Positions 55,207-63,424 of a stretch of DNA of 64,000 nucleotides are shown here, one piece after another. Each line of letters opens with the position of its first letter. Position 1 is the stretch's first letter. A model generated the notes under the pieces. The model ran no database searches and had not been told where the DNA came from. It worked only from the letters and a program-made list of their open reading frames with translations. Origin of the DNA: Pseudomonas sp. BMS12 (GTDB lineage: Bacteria > Pseudomonadota > Gammaproteobacteria > Pseudomonadales > Pseudomonadaceae); contig NZ_LSOF01000005.1 in assembly GCF_001592875.1 (NCBI RefSeq), positions 497,239 to 561,238 of the forward strand, read 5' to 3'. The translations under genes and the position numbers were made by a program.

Positions 55207-55396
55207 GAATCAATCCCGCCGCATCATGCGCCTGCCGGAAGTTATCGCCACCACCGGCTACAAGCGCAGCCGCATCTACGAGCTCATGGATCAGGGGGCA
55301 TTTCCCAAATCCCGCCGCATCGGCCAGCGCGCCGTTGGCTGGGATAGCCTGGAGATTGAGGCCTGGATTAACGCCAAGTTGGGAGGTCAGCACTAA
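55205..55396 (+). CDS. alpA: AlpA family excisionase/transcriptional regulator
   Basis: The protein is 63 aa. IMRLPEVIATTGYKRSRIYE and LMDQGAFPKSRRIG are the winged-HTH motifs of the AlpA/MerR-like excisionase group, ending EIEAWINAKLG. In P4-like elements AlpA (Vis) drives excision and activates element genes. It is coupled to the next gene by TAATG. Confidence 0.9.
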   Translation: MNQSRRIMRLPEVIATTGYKRSRIYELMDQGAFPKSRRIGQRAVGWDSLEIEAWINAKLGGQH

Positions 55397-55734
55397 TGAC
55401 CAACCAACAAAAAGCCCCCGTGCTGGTTGCCGCCAGCGCCGAGGGCCATATCGAAACGTTGCCCAACAACTCTACCCGCCTCCCCCCCCGCCTGCAAAGG
55501 CTGCTGCGCGCACTTGTCGCCAACCCTTTCGGCTTGAGCCGCGAGGAATGCGACCGTGTAACGCCGTGCAGCAACAGCCCTCAATACATCGCCATCCTGC
55601 GTCAGCGCTTCAACCTCACTATCTCCTGCCACCGGCATAAATTCGTGACCATCGACGGCCTTCGTGGCGCCTACGGGGTTTACCAGCTGACTGCAGACGA
55701 CATGACCAAGCTGGCAGCCGAGGGCTTGGTATGA
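55396..55734 (+). CDS. Hypothetical element protein (112 aa), HTH-like
   Basis: It starts at an ATG that overlaps the alpA stop and ends overlapping the replication gene start by 4 bp. Residues 28-95 (RLPPRLQRLLRALVANPFGL, NSPQYIAILRQRFNL) look like a winged-helix or HTH region, common in genes between alpA and rep in such elements. It is probably a regulator or a replication accessory. Confidence 0.68.
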   Translation: MTNQQKAPVLVAASAEGHIETLPNNSTRLPPRLQRLLRALVANPFGLSREECDRVTPCSNSPQYIAILRQRFNLTISCHRHKFVTIDGLRGAYGVYQLTADDMTKLAAEGLV

Positions 55735-57335
55735 GCCAGATCGATACCATCCTGAGCAAGCTCAAGAAGCCCAAGAAGGCTGGCGACGGCAAGTGGATTG
55801 CCTGCTGCCCTGCCCACGACGACAAAAGCCCAAGTCTGAGCATTCGCGAAACTGAAGACGGCACGGTACTGCTGCATTGTTTCGCCGGCTGCGAAGTCAG
55901 CGACATCGTCAGCAGCGCCAATCTCGAATGGCATGAGCTTTTCCCTCACGCACCGACGAATGCCGCCAGGCAGAGGCACCGCATCGAGTGCCTGGAAGCT
56001 GCGCGCAACCATGCGCGGCTGCTGCTGGATATCGCCGCAGCCAACGCCGACGAACTGTCCGAAGAGGATCTGCTGCTTACCGCCAAAGCTGAGCACGATC
56101 TGATTAGGATCGACGCCCAGCTGGCAGAGCTGGGCCCTAAATCTCTGCGTGAAGTGGATCTGCGCGACCTCATGACTGCCACCCTGCCCGAGGCGCGCTA
56201 CGCAGTTAAGCCCTTACTGCCCTGCCGCCACGTCACTCTTTTCGGCGGGCATGGCGGTGTCGGCAAAACCTATCTGATGCAGGTGATCGCCGCACACGTC
56301 GCTTGCGGGAAGCCATTCGCCGGCCTGGAGGTTCAGCAGTCGCCCGTTCTGTTCGTCAGCCTGGAGGATGAGCCCGCAATGGTGCGGCTGCGCTTGCGTT
56401 GGATCATCGAGGCCTACCAGCTTCCGGCCTCGCAGGTTGTGTCCGGGCTGCGCTTGCTGGATGGCACACAATCCTCCGCAGCACTGATATCCGAAAGCGA
56501 CGGATATGCCGCCGCCCCCGAGTTCACCCCGGCTTTCTGGGAACTGGAGCAGCAAGCCAGGGGCGCCGGTCTCATTGTCGTGGACAATGCCAGTGACGCA
56601 TTCGACGCAAATGAAAACTCCCGGCGCGACGTGCGCCTCTTCGTCCGCGGACTGGCTAGCATTGCGCGCAAGAATGACGCGGCCCTGGTGTTGCTGGCGC
56701 ATATCGACAAGGCCGCGGCCCGCGGCGCTGGCGGCGATAACAACTACTCAGGCTCAACCGCCTGGCACAACTCCGCCCGCTCCCGCATTGCTCTGATTGA
56801 GCAAGATGGAGTCGTCACCCTCGTGCACGAAAAGCACAACCTGGGGCGTCGTGCTGAGCCGATTCAAATCACCCTGTCTGAGCACGGCGTACCGATGCCG
56901 GGGCAACAGCCGCAGGATGGCGGTTTGACTAGCGCTGACTTCGATCAGGCCGAAATGCTCCGCGCTCTGGAAGCAGCTGCTGAGGCCGGCATTACTGTGC
57001 CTGCGAACACCACTCCGGGTGCGTACTCGGCCATGTCTGCGCTGGAGGTACTGCCCGAGTATCCCAAGGCATTCGCACAGGGCAAAGCTGGCCGTAATCG
57101 CGCCCGGGCTGCCCTCACTGCCCTCATTCGCAAGTGCGTCGTTCTGAGCGAGGAATACGTCAAAGCGAACCGCCACAAGGCAACCCGGCTGGTTATCGCA
57201 AGTGCGCTGCGTCACCCCCTAATACCCCCTAGCGCATCGACGCATGGCGCTGGAGCTTGCGTCAACGCGTCAAACGGGATCGACGCAAATACGATTGGGA
57301 TCGACGCAATCGACGCAGATACGGAGGCCGCATGA
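55731..57335 (+). CDS. Replication protein: zinc-finger plus RepA/DnaB-like ATPase
   Basis: The protein is 534 aa. The N-terminal CHC2-like zinc finger (C26, H29, C50, C54; WIACCPAHDD and LLHCFAGCE) is followed by a linker and a RecA-type ATPase (about 160-400) with Walker A GGHGGVGKT (172-180) and Walker B LIVVDN (D285). The full Toprim primase core is missing. The C-terminal end reads IDA repeatedly because four ATCGACGCA repeats lie in the DNA. It probably unwinds or primes element DNA at an origin within or next to its own gene. Confidence 0.85.
   Translation: MSQIDTILSKLKKPKKAGDGKWIACCPAHDDKSPSLSIRETEDGTVLLHCFAGCEVSDIVSSANLEWHELFPHAPTNAARQRHRIECLEAARNHARLLLDIAAANADELSEEDLLLTAKAEHDLIRIDAQLAELGPKSLREVDLRDLMTATLPEARYAVKPLLPCRHVTLFGGHGGVGKTYLMQVIAAHVACGKPFAGLEVQQSPVLFVSLEDEPAMVRLRLRWIIEAYQLPASQVVSGLRLLDGTQSSAALISESDGYAAAPEFTPAFWELEQQARGAGLIVVDNASDAFDANENSRRDVRLFVRGLASIARKNDAALVLLAHIDKAAARGAGGDNNYSGSTAWHNSARSRIALIEQDGVVTLVHEKHNLGRRAEPIQITLSEHGVPMPGQQPQDGGLTSADFDQAEMLRALEAAAEAGITVPANTTPGAYSAMSALEVLPEYPKAFAQGKAGRNRARAALTALIRKCVVLSEEYVKANRHKATRLVIASALRHPLIPPSASTHGAGACVNASNGIDANTIGIDAIDADTEAA
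57236..57317 (+). other. Iteron-like repeats, candidate replication origin
   Basis: ATCGACGCA occurs four times in direct orientation (57236-57244, 57279-57287, 57300-57308, 57309-57317), the last two abutting. Opposite-strand TGCGTC copies lie at 57208-57213 and 57258-57263. The cluster is at the 3' end of the replication gene and 15 bp before the next gene. Confidence 0.5.
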
Positions 57336-57613
57336 CTAGCTGCTGCCCAACCTGCGGCCAGGCGCTGCCGATCGACCCGGTGGAGGCCGAAGCCGAAGCC
57401 ATCCGCCAGTGGTGCAGGAACAACGGCGTGGCGATCCTGCTAGGCGACTGTGTGCGCCGGTCAGATGCGGCCCTGTACCTGGGGCGCGCAGAGAAGACGC
57501 TAGCCAATTGGGAATCGGTCGCCCAGCCCATCCCGGTGCGCCGCCTGAGTGGGCGCACCTACTACGAGATCCGCGACCTGGCTGCTTTCGTCGTGAAAGA
57601 TTCCTCCCGATAG
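57332..57613 (+). CDS. Hypothetical Cys-rich, HTH-like element protein
   Basis: The protein is 93 aa from the ATG at 57332 (ATGA overlap with the replication gene), with GGAGG upstream. The N terminus TSCCPTCGQALP carries a CxxC pair typical of a zinc ribbon. The C-terminal part (VRRSDAALYLGRAEKTLANWE) reads like a small HTH. It is probably a DNA-binding regulator of the late genes, since the capsid gene follows after 85 bp. Confidence 0.7.
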   Translation: MTSCCPTCGQALPIDPVEAEAEAIRQWCRNNGVAILLGDCVRRSDAALYLGRAEKTLANWESVAQPIPVRRLSGRTYYEIRDLAAFVVKDSSR

Positions 57614-57697
57614 TTCCCGAACCCTCCCGAACCATCCTCGCCCACCTGGACCGGAGCGAGGAAGATTTCTCCATAGTCACCAACCCTGGAGAACCCC

Positions 57698-58723
57698 ATG
57701 ACCCAAGTATCCATCGCCCCGAAAGGGCAAACCTTCGTCCGCTCCCTGATCCTGCGCGCCACCACCAAGCACCTGACCTATGAGACCGCGCGCGATATCG
57801 CCACCGCCCGCTGGGGCCAATATCAGGGCGAGCTGATCGCCAAGGCCGCTGTCGCACCGATCATGCAAAGCGATGTCGGCGAAATCGCTGCAACCGAGTT
57901 CTTCAGCCTGGTCATGGAGCGCTCGCTGCTGGGCCGTCTCGCAGGCCTGCGCCGCCTCCCCTTCAATCGCAAGATGCTCAAGATCACCAGCGGTTCGAAT
58001 GGCTACTGGGTTGCCGAAAGCAATCCGGTCCCGCTGAGCAAGCCGGCCCTCGATGGCTCCAGCCTGCCGCCCTTGAAGGTTTGCGCGATGATTGTGGCCA
58101 CCGATGAAGCCCTGAAGACCGGCGGCGCTATCGCCGAGAACGGATTCCAACGCGACTTGGAACGCGCCATCGTGGACACCACCGACATCGCCCTGCTCGA
58201 TGCCAGCAATGCCGGCGTGGTCGATGAACGCCCCGCTGCCATCACCTACGGCGCGCCCTCGACTGCGGCCACCAGCGACGCAGCAGCCGACATCGCCGCC
58301 CTGATAGGTCTGTTCGGTGGCGATCTGGGCACGGCCTACTTCGTCACCGACGCCACCACGGCGACGAATATGGCGCTGCTGCGAACTGCAGAGGGTGGGC
58401 TGATTTTCCCCGATGTCGGCGCCCGCGGCGGTTCCGTGCTGGGTATCCCGCTGCTGATCTCCCGAGCCTCGCCGCGTGACTCTAACGGCGGACAGCTCGC
58501 CCTTATCGACCCGACCGGTATTGCCTATGGAGCGGACGGCCTGACCTTCGAAAGTGCAGAGCACGCGACCGTCGCCATGAGTGATACCCCGGAATCTGAC
58601 CCGGTGCTGGTCAGCCTCTGGCAGCGCAACCTGGTCGGCTACAAGTCGATCATGAGCAGCAATTGGGAAGTCCAGCGCGACGGCAGTGTGGCCCTGCTCA
58701 CCAGCGTGGCGTGGGGTGCGTGA
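57698..58723 (+). CDS. Phage major capsid protein, HK97 fold
   Basis: The protein is 341 aa, with GGAG upstream. It has the HK97-type capsid features of the Phage_capsid family: ATEFFSLVMERSLLGRLAGL near the start of the folded domain, KVCAMIVATDEAL (spine), ERAIVDTTDIALLDA and late YKSIMSSNWEV. There is no long N-terminal scaffold region and no protease gene next to it, so maturation, if any, would rely on another phage. It is coupled to the next gene by TGATG. Confidence 0.85.
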   Translation: MTQVSIAPKGQTFVRSLILRATTKHLTYETARDIATARWGQYQGELIAKAAVAPIMQSDVGEIAATEFFSLVMERSLLGRLAGLRRLPFNRKMLKITSGSNGYWVAESNPVPLSKPALDGSSLPPLKVCAMIVATDEALKTGGAIAENGFQRDLERAIVDTTDIALLDASNAGVVDERPAAITYGAPSTAATSDAAADIAALIGLFGGDLGTAYFVTDATTATNMALLRTAEGGLIFPDVGARGGSVLGIPLLISRASPRDSNGGQLALIDPTGIAYGADGLTFESAEHATVAMSDTPESDPVLVSLWQRNLVGYKSIMSSNWEVQRDGSVALLTSVAWGA

Positions 58724-58938
58724 TGAAAGACTATGAAACGCGCGCATTAGAAATACTTGCCGCGTGTCAGGCGCGCGCCGGCGAGGCCCGCGACGCCGGT
58801 ATCGAAGAGCCGTTCGCTGTGGGTTCCGGCGCCGTACTCTCCGGAATGCTTATCAAGGCCCTGGAGCAAATTGATCGCCTCGAGGACGACATCAAGTTGC
58901 TGACCGAAATGCTGGCCGAACTGGAGGGCAAACAATGA
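58723..58938 (+). CDS. Hypothetical phage-type protein (71 aa)
   Basis: It starts MKDYETRALEILAACQARAG. It is helical and acidic, ending in a coiled-coil segment (LEQIDRLEDDIKLLTEMLAEL). It overlaps both neighbours by 1-4 bp, as phage structural genes do. It could be a head-associated, scaffold-like or chaperone protein; no domain was recognised. Confidence 0.7.
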   Translation: MKDYETRALEILAACQARAGEARDAGIEEPFAVGSGAVLSGMLIKALEQIDRLEDDIKLLTEMLAELEGKQ

Positions 58939-59159
58939 CCGATCGACGCGAAGAGCGGCTTGTTTACGAGCTGAGCAACTGTATTGCCAGACACGCGGAT
59001 TGGCTGTCCGGGCGGGACTTCCAGCGCATCGCCGAGCGTGTTGCGCGAGGCTATTTCGCGGAGAACGACTTGGACGAATACGTCACCTTCGAAGAATTGC
59101 AAAGGGCCTTCGACGAAGCCGCCAAGATCGCCATGGAGGTGGTGAAGGATGCCCAGTAA
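58935..59159 (+). CDS. Hypothetical phage-type protein (74 aa)
   Basis: It starts MTDRREERLVYELSNCIARH. It is helical and charged, with overlaps of 4 bp upstream and 11 bp downstream with the tape-measure gene. Its place just before the tape measure is where tail assembly chaperones lie in tailed phages, but no frameshift site or G/GT-type pair was found. Confidence 0.68.
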   Translation: MTDRREERLVYELSNCIARHADWLSGRDFQRIAERVARGYFAENDLDEYVTFEELQRAFDEAAKIAMEVVKDAQ

Positions 59160-61281
59160 ATCTCTCGGAACGCTAACGCTCGACCTGATCGCCAAGATTG
59201 GCGGGTACACAGGGCCGCTGGACAAGGCAGAACGCAAGACAAAGCAGTTCTCCGAGTCTTCCGCTAAGGCTGGCAAAGCGCTTGGTACGGCTATCGGTGC
59301 TGGTGCTGTCATTGCGGCAACTGGCATTGCCCTGATCGTCGACAAGCAGAGCGACCTGATCGACTCTCAGGCCAAGATGGCGCAGCAGCTCCGCACAACC
59401 TACGAAAGCATCTCGGTGCTCGGGCGTGCCGGCGACCTGGCCGGAGTGGGGATAGACAAGATTCAGGTGGCCAGCAAGGCGCTTGAGCAGCGTCTTGGCA
59501 TGGCCATCCAGGGGTCGAAGGAGCAGGCCGCCGCATTCGATAGGCTTGGTCTGAGCGCGCAGGAGATTGCTGATCTACCTCTGGACCAGCGCATATCCGA
59601 GATCAACAAGGCCCTTGTCGAGAACGTCCAGGCCTCAGAGCGCGCCGCGGTCGCCGGCAAGCTATTCGGCGAAGAGGGTGCGCTGGCCATCCAGGCCCTT
59701 GACCCGGCAACCATTGAAGAGGCTGCGCGCCAGGTTGAGATATTCGGACTCAACCTGTCCGAAGTCGATGCGGCAAAAGTTGAGATGGCGAACGACGCCA
59801 TGAGCACCTTCGGCCTGCTAACCGATGGGGCCGCTAAGCAGTTGACGGTAGAGCTTGCGCCAATCCTGCAGGCGATAGGGGATGAATTCCTGGACGCCGC
59901 AGAAGAGGCCGGCGGCCTCGGCACCGTTGTTCAGGATACCGCCCGCGGCGGTGTTAAGGCCTTGGCCTTCGTTGTCGATGCCGGCGATGGTGTGGGCCGC
60001 GTATTCACAGCGGTCGCAAATACGCTCGTCGGCGTCTACTCCCGTGCAATCGGCCGAGTAAACCAACTGTCTGCGGCTGTGGCAGAGGGGCTTTCGAATC
60101 TTCCTGACTTCGCCGGGGGCGATGAATTCGAGCGCCAGGCGAAGAAGTTCGGCGATGCCGCCAAGGAGAACTTCGGGATTGCTGACGAGGCTGCCAAGGC
60201 CTTGAGAAACACTCTTGAAGAGCCGCTTGCCGGCGAAAAGTTGCTCGCTGCGTATTATGACGTACAGGCTAATGCCGAGAAGGCAGCGAAGACGTCTGTA
60301 GCAGGTCGCGCAGTTGCGCGCGAAAGCGGCGCCGCATTCGTCAAGATCGAAACCGAAAAGGCGACTGCGGCCAAGGCCACCACTGATGCGGTCACCAGCC
60401 AGATAGATTCGCTGGAGCAGCAAGTCGCGTTGCTCGGCAAGACTGCCGATGAAGCCACACTGTACAAGCTCGCCATGGACGGTGCGACCGAGGCCCAGCT
60501 TTCCCAGGCGCGCGCAGCGCTCGGCACTATCTCTTCCTTCGAGCAGCAGCAGGAGATGCTGGAAGAGCGCAAGCGCGTTATGGCTGAGGTTGCTCAGATT
60601 GAGCAGAGCACCTGGTCCGACTCTTCCAAGGCCCTAGGGGATTACCAGGAGAAGATAGAGACGCTGCGCTCGGCCCTGCTGTCTGGAGATATCAGCCAAC
60701 AGCAGTACGACACTATCCAGGCAGGCCTTGAAGCGAATCTGGATAAGGCTGAAGAAACCACTGACCAGATGAGTGAGTACGCCAAGTCGGCGGCGCAGAA
60801 CATGCAGAGTGCATTCGCTGACTTTCTGTTCGACCCGTTCGATGGCGGGCTCGAAGGCATGTTCAAGAGCTTCAGCGCGACATTGCAGCGCATGGCAGCT
60901 GAAGCAGCGGCGGCACAGATTTTTGATGCGATTGGCAGCTACGGCCAGGCTAACTCCGGCGCAGGGGGTTTTGCAGGCTTTCTGGGTCAAGCCGCCTCAG
61001 TTTTCGGCGGCGGCCGGGCCATTGGCGGTCCTGTTGGCGCTGGCGGGATCTATGAGGTTGGCGAATACAACCAGCCAGAGCTCGCAGAAATTGGCGGCAA
61101 GCAGTATCTGATCCCAGGCAACGAGGGCCGCGTGATGCCGATAAAGAGCAGCTCCTCTTCCAGCCAGACCATCAACATCAATTACAGCGGCAGCGCGGAA
61201 CCGCGCGAGGCGCGCAAGGCAACGGCAGATATTGCCCGGGGTGTTGCACGGGCTATCAGTGGTTCGGCGAGGTATTCGTAA
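59149..61281 (+). CDS. Phage tail tape-measure protein
   Basis: The protein is 710 aa. The N-terminal part (LGTLTLDLIAKIGGYTGPLDKAERKTKQF) is the typical tape-measure start, with a hydrophobic segment (about 44-62) and long helical, coiled-coil stretches to about 560. The C-terminal region has GGGRAIGGPVGAGGIYEVGE, GKQYLIPGNEGRVMP and SSSSQTININYSG, which is the usual tape-measure tail. Length would set a tail of roughly 100 nm at 1.5 angstrom per residue. Tail-tube and tip genes are absent from the element. Confidence 0.88.
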   Translation: MPSKSLGTLTLDLIAKIGGYTGPLDKAERKTKQFSESSAKAGKALGTAIGAGAVIAATGIALIVDKQSDLIDSQAKMAQQLRTTYESISVLGRAGDLAGVGIDKIQVASKALEQRLGMAIQGSKEQAAAFDRLGLSAQEIADLPLDQRISEINKALVENVQASERAAVAGKLFGEEGALAIQALDPATIEEAARQVEIFGLNLSEVDAAKVEMANDAMSTFGLLTDGAAKQLTVELAPILQAIGDEFLDAAEEAGGLGTVVQDTARGGVKALAFVVDAGDGVGRVFTAVANTLVGVYSRAIGRVNQLSAAVAEGLSNLPDFAGGDEFERQAKKFGDAAKENFGIADEAAKALRNTLEEPLAGEKLLAAYYDVQANAEKAAKTSVAGRAVARESGAAFVKIETEKATAAKATTDAVTSQIDSLEQQVALLGKTADEATLYKLAMDGATEAQLSQARAALGTISSFEQQQEMLEERKRVMAEVAQIEQSTWSDSSKALGDYQEKIETLRSALLSGDISQQQYDTIQAGLEANLDKAEETTDQMSEYAKSAAQNMQSAFADFLFDPFDGGLEGMFKSFSATLQRMAAEAAAAQIFDAIGSYGQANSGAGGFAGFLGQAASVFGGGRAIGGPVGAGGIYEVGEYNQPELAEIGGKQYLIPGNEGRVMPIKSSSSSSQTININYSGSAEPREARKATADIARGVARAISGSARYS

Positions 61282-61306
61282 TGAACCGTCATAGGGAGTA
61301 CAAACC

Positions 61307-61525
61307 ATGAGCGTTGGACAAATTCTCGGGGGCAATGTTTTTGCCCCGGGCCAGACCACCGGACAGCAAGTAGGCGGAATTGTTGGGGCCGCAATCGGCG
61401 CCTTCGTTGGCGGCCCTGCTGGCGCATTTACGGGGTACTCCATCGGTGCCCAAATCCCCGGCATGAATGAACCCGCCCCGCATCAAGAGCCCAATCACCT
61501 TGCCGAGGAGGCCAGCCACGCATGA
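61307..61525 (+). CDS. Small glycine-zipper protein (72 aa)
   Basis: It has GGGAG upstream and starts MSVGQILGGNVFAPGQTTGQ. The centre (GGIVGAAIGAFVGGPAGAFT) is a glycine-zipper membrane-active segment. Such proteins after a tape measure may take part in DNA injection or tail-tip assembly; here the role is inferred from position only. Confidence 0.68.
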   Translation: MSVGQILGGNVFAPGQTTGQQVGGIVGAAIGAFVGGPAGAFTGYSIGAQIPGMNEPAPHQEPNHLAEEASHA

Positions 61526-62130
61526 GCATTCTCAACGTATTTATCACGCCTGAATCTGGTTTGGTTGGCGTCGATACCGAGGCCGTCGGCTTGAGAGACA
61601 GCGTGATATTTGAGAGCTGCAAGCTGGTGGCAGCTCCATTGACCAACTCGGTTATCGCCTTCCGTGGCACCGACTACTTGCTGAAGGCTCTGATGGCCAA
61701 CATTGTCTGTTTTGGCGGAACGCTGGAAGAGATGCTGGAGGGGATTCCTGAGCTGCTCAAAGCATCGGCCGACTACTGCCGAAAGCACTTCCAAGCCGAG
61801 GAGGAAGCCCTTGGCCTTGAGATGGTGATCGTTGGCTATTCGCAAGCCGAAGGGTGCGTAGTGGGCCATCTGTACAGGCGGGCAGTCGGCAGCGAGGACA
61901 TCCAGGTCGACCGCATTCCCTATCGGTACAGGTCGCCATTCTGGAGCGCTGAGGACTTCCCGTCAGGGCTGACTGATGACCGTGCCGGGATGGAAATGCT
62001 TGCCCGACATCAGAGCCGCCTGGCCCGTGAGCGCAAACCCGACTTCGCCGCTGGTGGGCGTTTCCTCATCGCCGAGGTGCGCCAGCACATTGTCAGCATC
62101 GAAAAAGCGTTCGACTTCCCATCGAGGTGA
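61522..62130 (+). CDS. Phage-associated protein, possible Ntn-hydrolase-like fold (202 aa)
   Basis: It starts at an ATG that overlaps the previous stop by 4 bp. The N-terminal strand pattern (LNVFITPESGLVGVDTEAVG, then NSVIAFRGTDYLL) resembles proteasome-like Ntn-hydrolase proteins found in some phage tail clusters, but without a clear Thr/Ser nucleophile at position 2. The remainder is mixed alpha/beta. Function is unknown. Confidence 0.65.
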   Translation: MSILNVFITPESGLVGVDTEAVGLRDSVIFESCKLVAAPLTNSVIAFRGTDYLLKALMANIVCFGGTLEEMLEGIPELLKASADYCRKHFQAEEEALGLEMVIVGYSQAEGCVVGHLYRRAVGSEDIQVDRIPYRYRSPFWSAEDFPSGLTDDRAGMEMLARHQSRLARERKPDFAAGGRFLIAEVRQHIVSIEKAFDFPSR

Positions 62131-62135
62131 TGCAC

Positions 62136-62447
62136 ATGGCTAGGCTCACAACCATCAAGCCGCGCATTCAGATGGCGCCCACTCGCAAAGTCCAGTCCCT
62201 GCCGACTACCAAAGAGCGCCGGCTGACTGGCCGCAAACTCCAAGATCGGCGCATGAACGTGTGGGCACGCAATCCTCATTGCGCCAACTGCGGCAAGCTC
62301 TGCGACTTCCCTGCCGGCTTCGAGCTCGACCATCGCGTGCCGCTGTTCCAGGGTGGATCGGATACCGAGGACAACTGCCAGGTGCTGTGCTCAGGCCCTG
62401 ATGGCTGCCATGCGAAGAAGACGGCGCAGGATCTGCGCGGCGCATGA
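62136..62447 (+). CDS. HNH endonuclease
   Basis: The protein is 103 aa from the ATG at 62136, 8 nt after GAGG; earlier in-frame ATG and GTG codons exist at 62130 and 62127. CANCGKLCDF and LCSGPDGCHAKKT supply zinc ligands around the HNH core FELDHRVPLFQGGSDTEDNC. Phage HNH proteins usually act with terminase in DNA packaging; no terminase is encoded here, so it may act with a helper's packaging motor. Confidence 0.85.
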   Translation: MARLTTIKPRIQMAPTRKVQSLPTTKERRLTGRKLQDRRMNVWARNPHCANCGKLCDFPAGFELDHRVPLFQGGSDTEDNCQVLCSGPDGCHAKKTAQDLRGA

Positions 62448-62802
62448 GGAATGGGGCGTGGGGTGAACCTTGCCGAGCGCCCCATTCCTGACCGCCACCG
62501 AAACTCTTTCTCCATTAACCGCAACAATTTTCCTGAAATCTGAGCCCAGGCCCAGGGGGGGTAGTCGGATACTCCAAACCCCTTTCGACTGGAAACCGCC
62601 CCCCTCCCGCATTCGCAGAATAAATCCCCCGTTAACAACCTGTTAATCAGCAAATCAAATCAGCAAATGCCCTAGCCCTTGGGGCTAGAGGGCTGAGCGC
62701 ATTTGGTTGCGACCGATTGCTTGTTAACTTTGTTAAGCGGGGCACTTACCGCAAGCCCAGTCGGGTTGCCTGGATAAATGAAAAGCCCTTCGCGGGGAGA
62801 GG
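62448..62802. other. Non-coding region of the element with inverted repeats
   Basis: No supported gene lies in these 355 bp. They hold a 12-bp perfect inverted repeat (AGGAATGGGGCG with CGCCCCATTCCT, 62447-62489), a GCCCTAGCCC-type hairpin at about 62666-62690, and AT-rich GTTAAC-containing repeats around 62632-62735. The first repeat may terminate the late operon. The rest may be a packaging or replication site. Confidence 0.5.
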
Positions 62803-63192
62803 CTAGGATCTGACCATGTACTGCTTGGGCGGCAGGATCATAGGGTTATGATCGCCCAGGTCTACAATCCGGATGACTTTGTTCCCAGGGAAACGCTGGA
62901 AATGGAGGACGTACTCAGAAGTGAAGTACGGCAGCCAGGGGGTTGGTTGCTCAAATTTCGGAATGCCGATGTGGTAATGCCAAAGGTAGTTATCCCTGGC
63001 ATATCTGACCTTATCGTAGTAGTCAGGGTCCGTACCGGGCACATTGTCAGAACGGCGAATCTTGCCGGGCAGTCCGGTTAGACCATGCGTCTGACAATGG
63101 ATAATGAACTCAGCGATCTTGACTTGATCGTCGCGTGGGAAATTGGGGAATTGCTGTGCGAAGAGATCACTTCGTTCAACGATCAGGGACAT
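62803..63192 (-). CDS. Putative type II toxin
   Basis: The protein is 129 aa. It is compact and mixed alpha/beta: VERSDLFAQQFPNFPRDDQV, then YYDKVRYARDNYLWHYHIGIP and VLHFQRFPGNKVIRIVDLGDHN. The pattern of a small helical start followed by an antiparallel sheet with Arg/His residues resembles RelE/ParE-type RNases. It is encoded behind a 61-aa partner that it overlaps by 17 bp, at the right end of the element. Confidence 0.6.
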   Translation of the reverse strand: MSLIVERSDLFAQQFPNFPRDDQVKIAEFIIHCQTHGLTGLPGKIRRSDNVPGTDPDYYDKVRYARDNYLWHYHIGIPKFEQPTPWLPYFTSEYVLHFQRFPGNKVIRIVDLGDHNPMILPPKQYMVRS

Positions 63193-63361
63193 TCTCTGCT
63201 TGCCGCCCGCCAGACATCCATTCGATGAGCTGCTCTGTACTTAGGCCGGCCGGGACTACTTTATGTCCGCTCTGCAGGGACTGACGGATGCGGGCCAGGT
63301 TGAAGTTGGCCTCGTCCTTGTTTCGGTCTGCTGCTGTGGGGCTGTTAGTGAGCTTTTTCAT
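63176..63361 (-). CDS. Putative antitoxin
   Basis: The protein is 61 aa starting MKKLTNSPTAADRNKDEANF at the ATG at 63361, in tight overlap with the toxin gene downstream. The C-terminal half (LSTEQLIEWMSGGRQAENV) could wrap the toxin. No DNA-binding domain is obvious. A palindromic operator lies 64 bp upstream. The gene order (antitoxin first) is standard. Confidence 0.58.
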   Translation of the reverse strand: MKKLTNSPTAADRNKDEANFNLARIRQSLQSGHKVVPAGLSTEQLIEWMSGGRQAENVPDR

Positions 63362-63424
63362 GGTTACTCCATCGGGCGCCTGATACTGCAACGGCAAATG
63401 CCCAGCAGGTGTACTTCCGTCCAA

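Noticed and set aside
57236..57317. CRISPR array
   Set aside because: The repeats are 9 bp with unequal spacing and lie inside a coding region; no repeat-spacer structure of CRISPR size occurs in the window.
58935..59159. Programmed frameshift between the two small genes before the tape measure, as in tail chaperones
   Set aside because: No slippery heptamer was found at the overlap, and both proteins have their own start codons.
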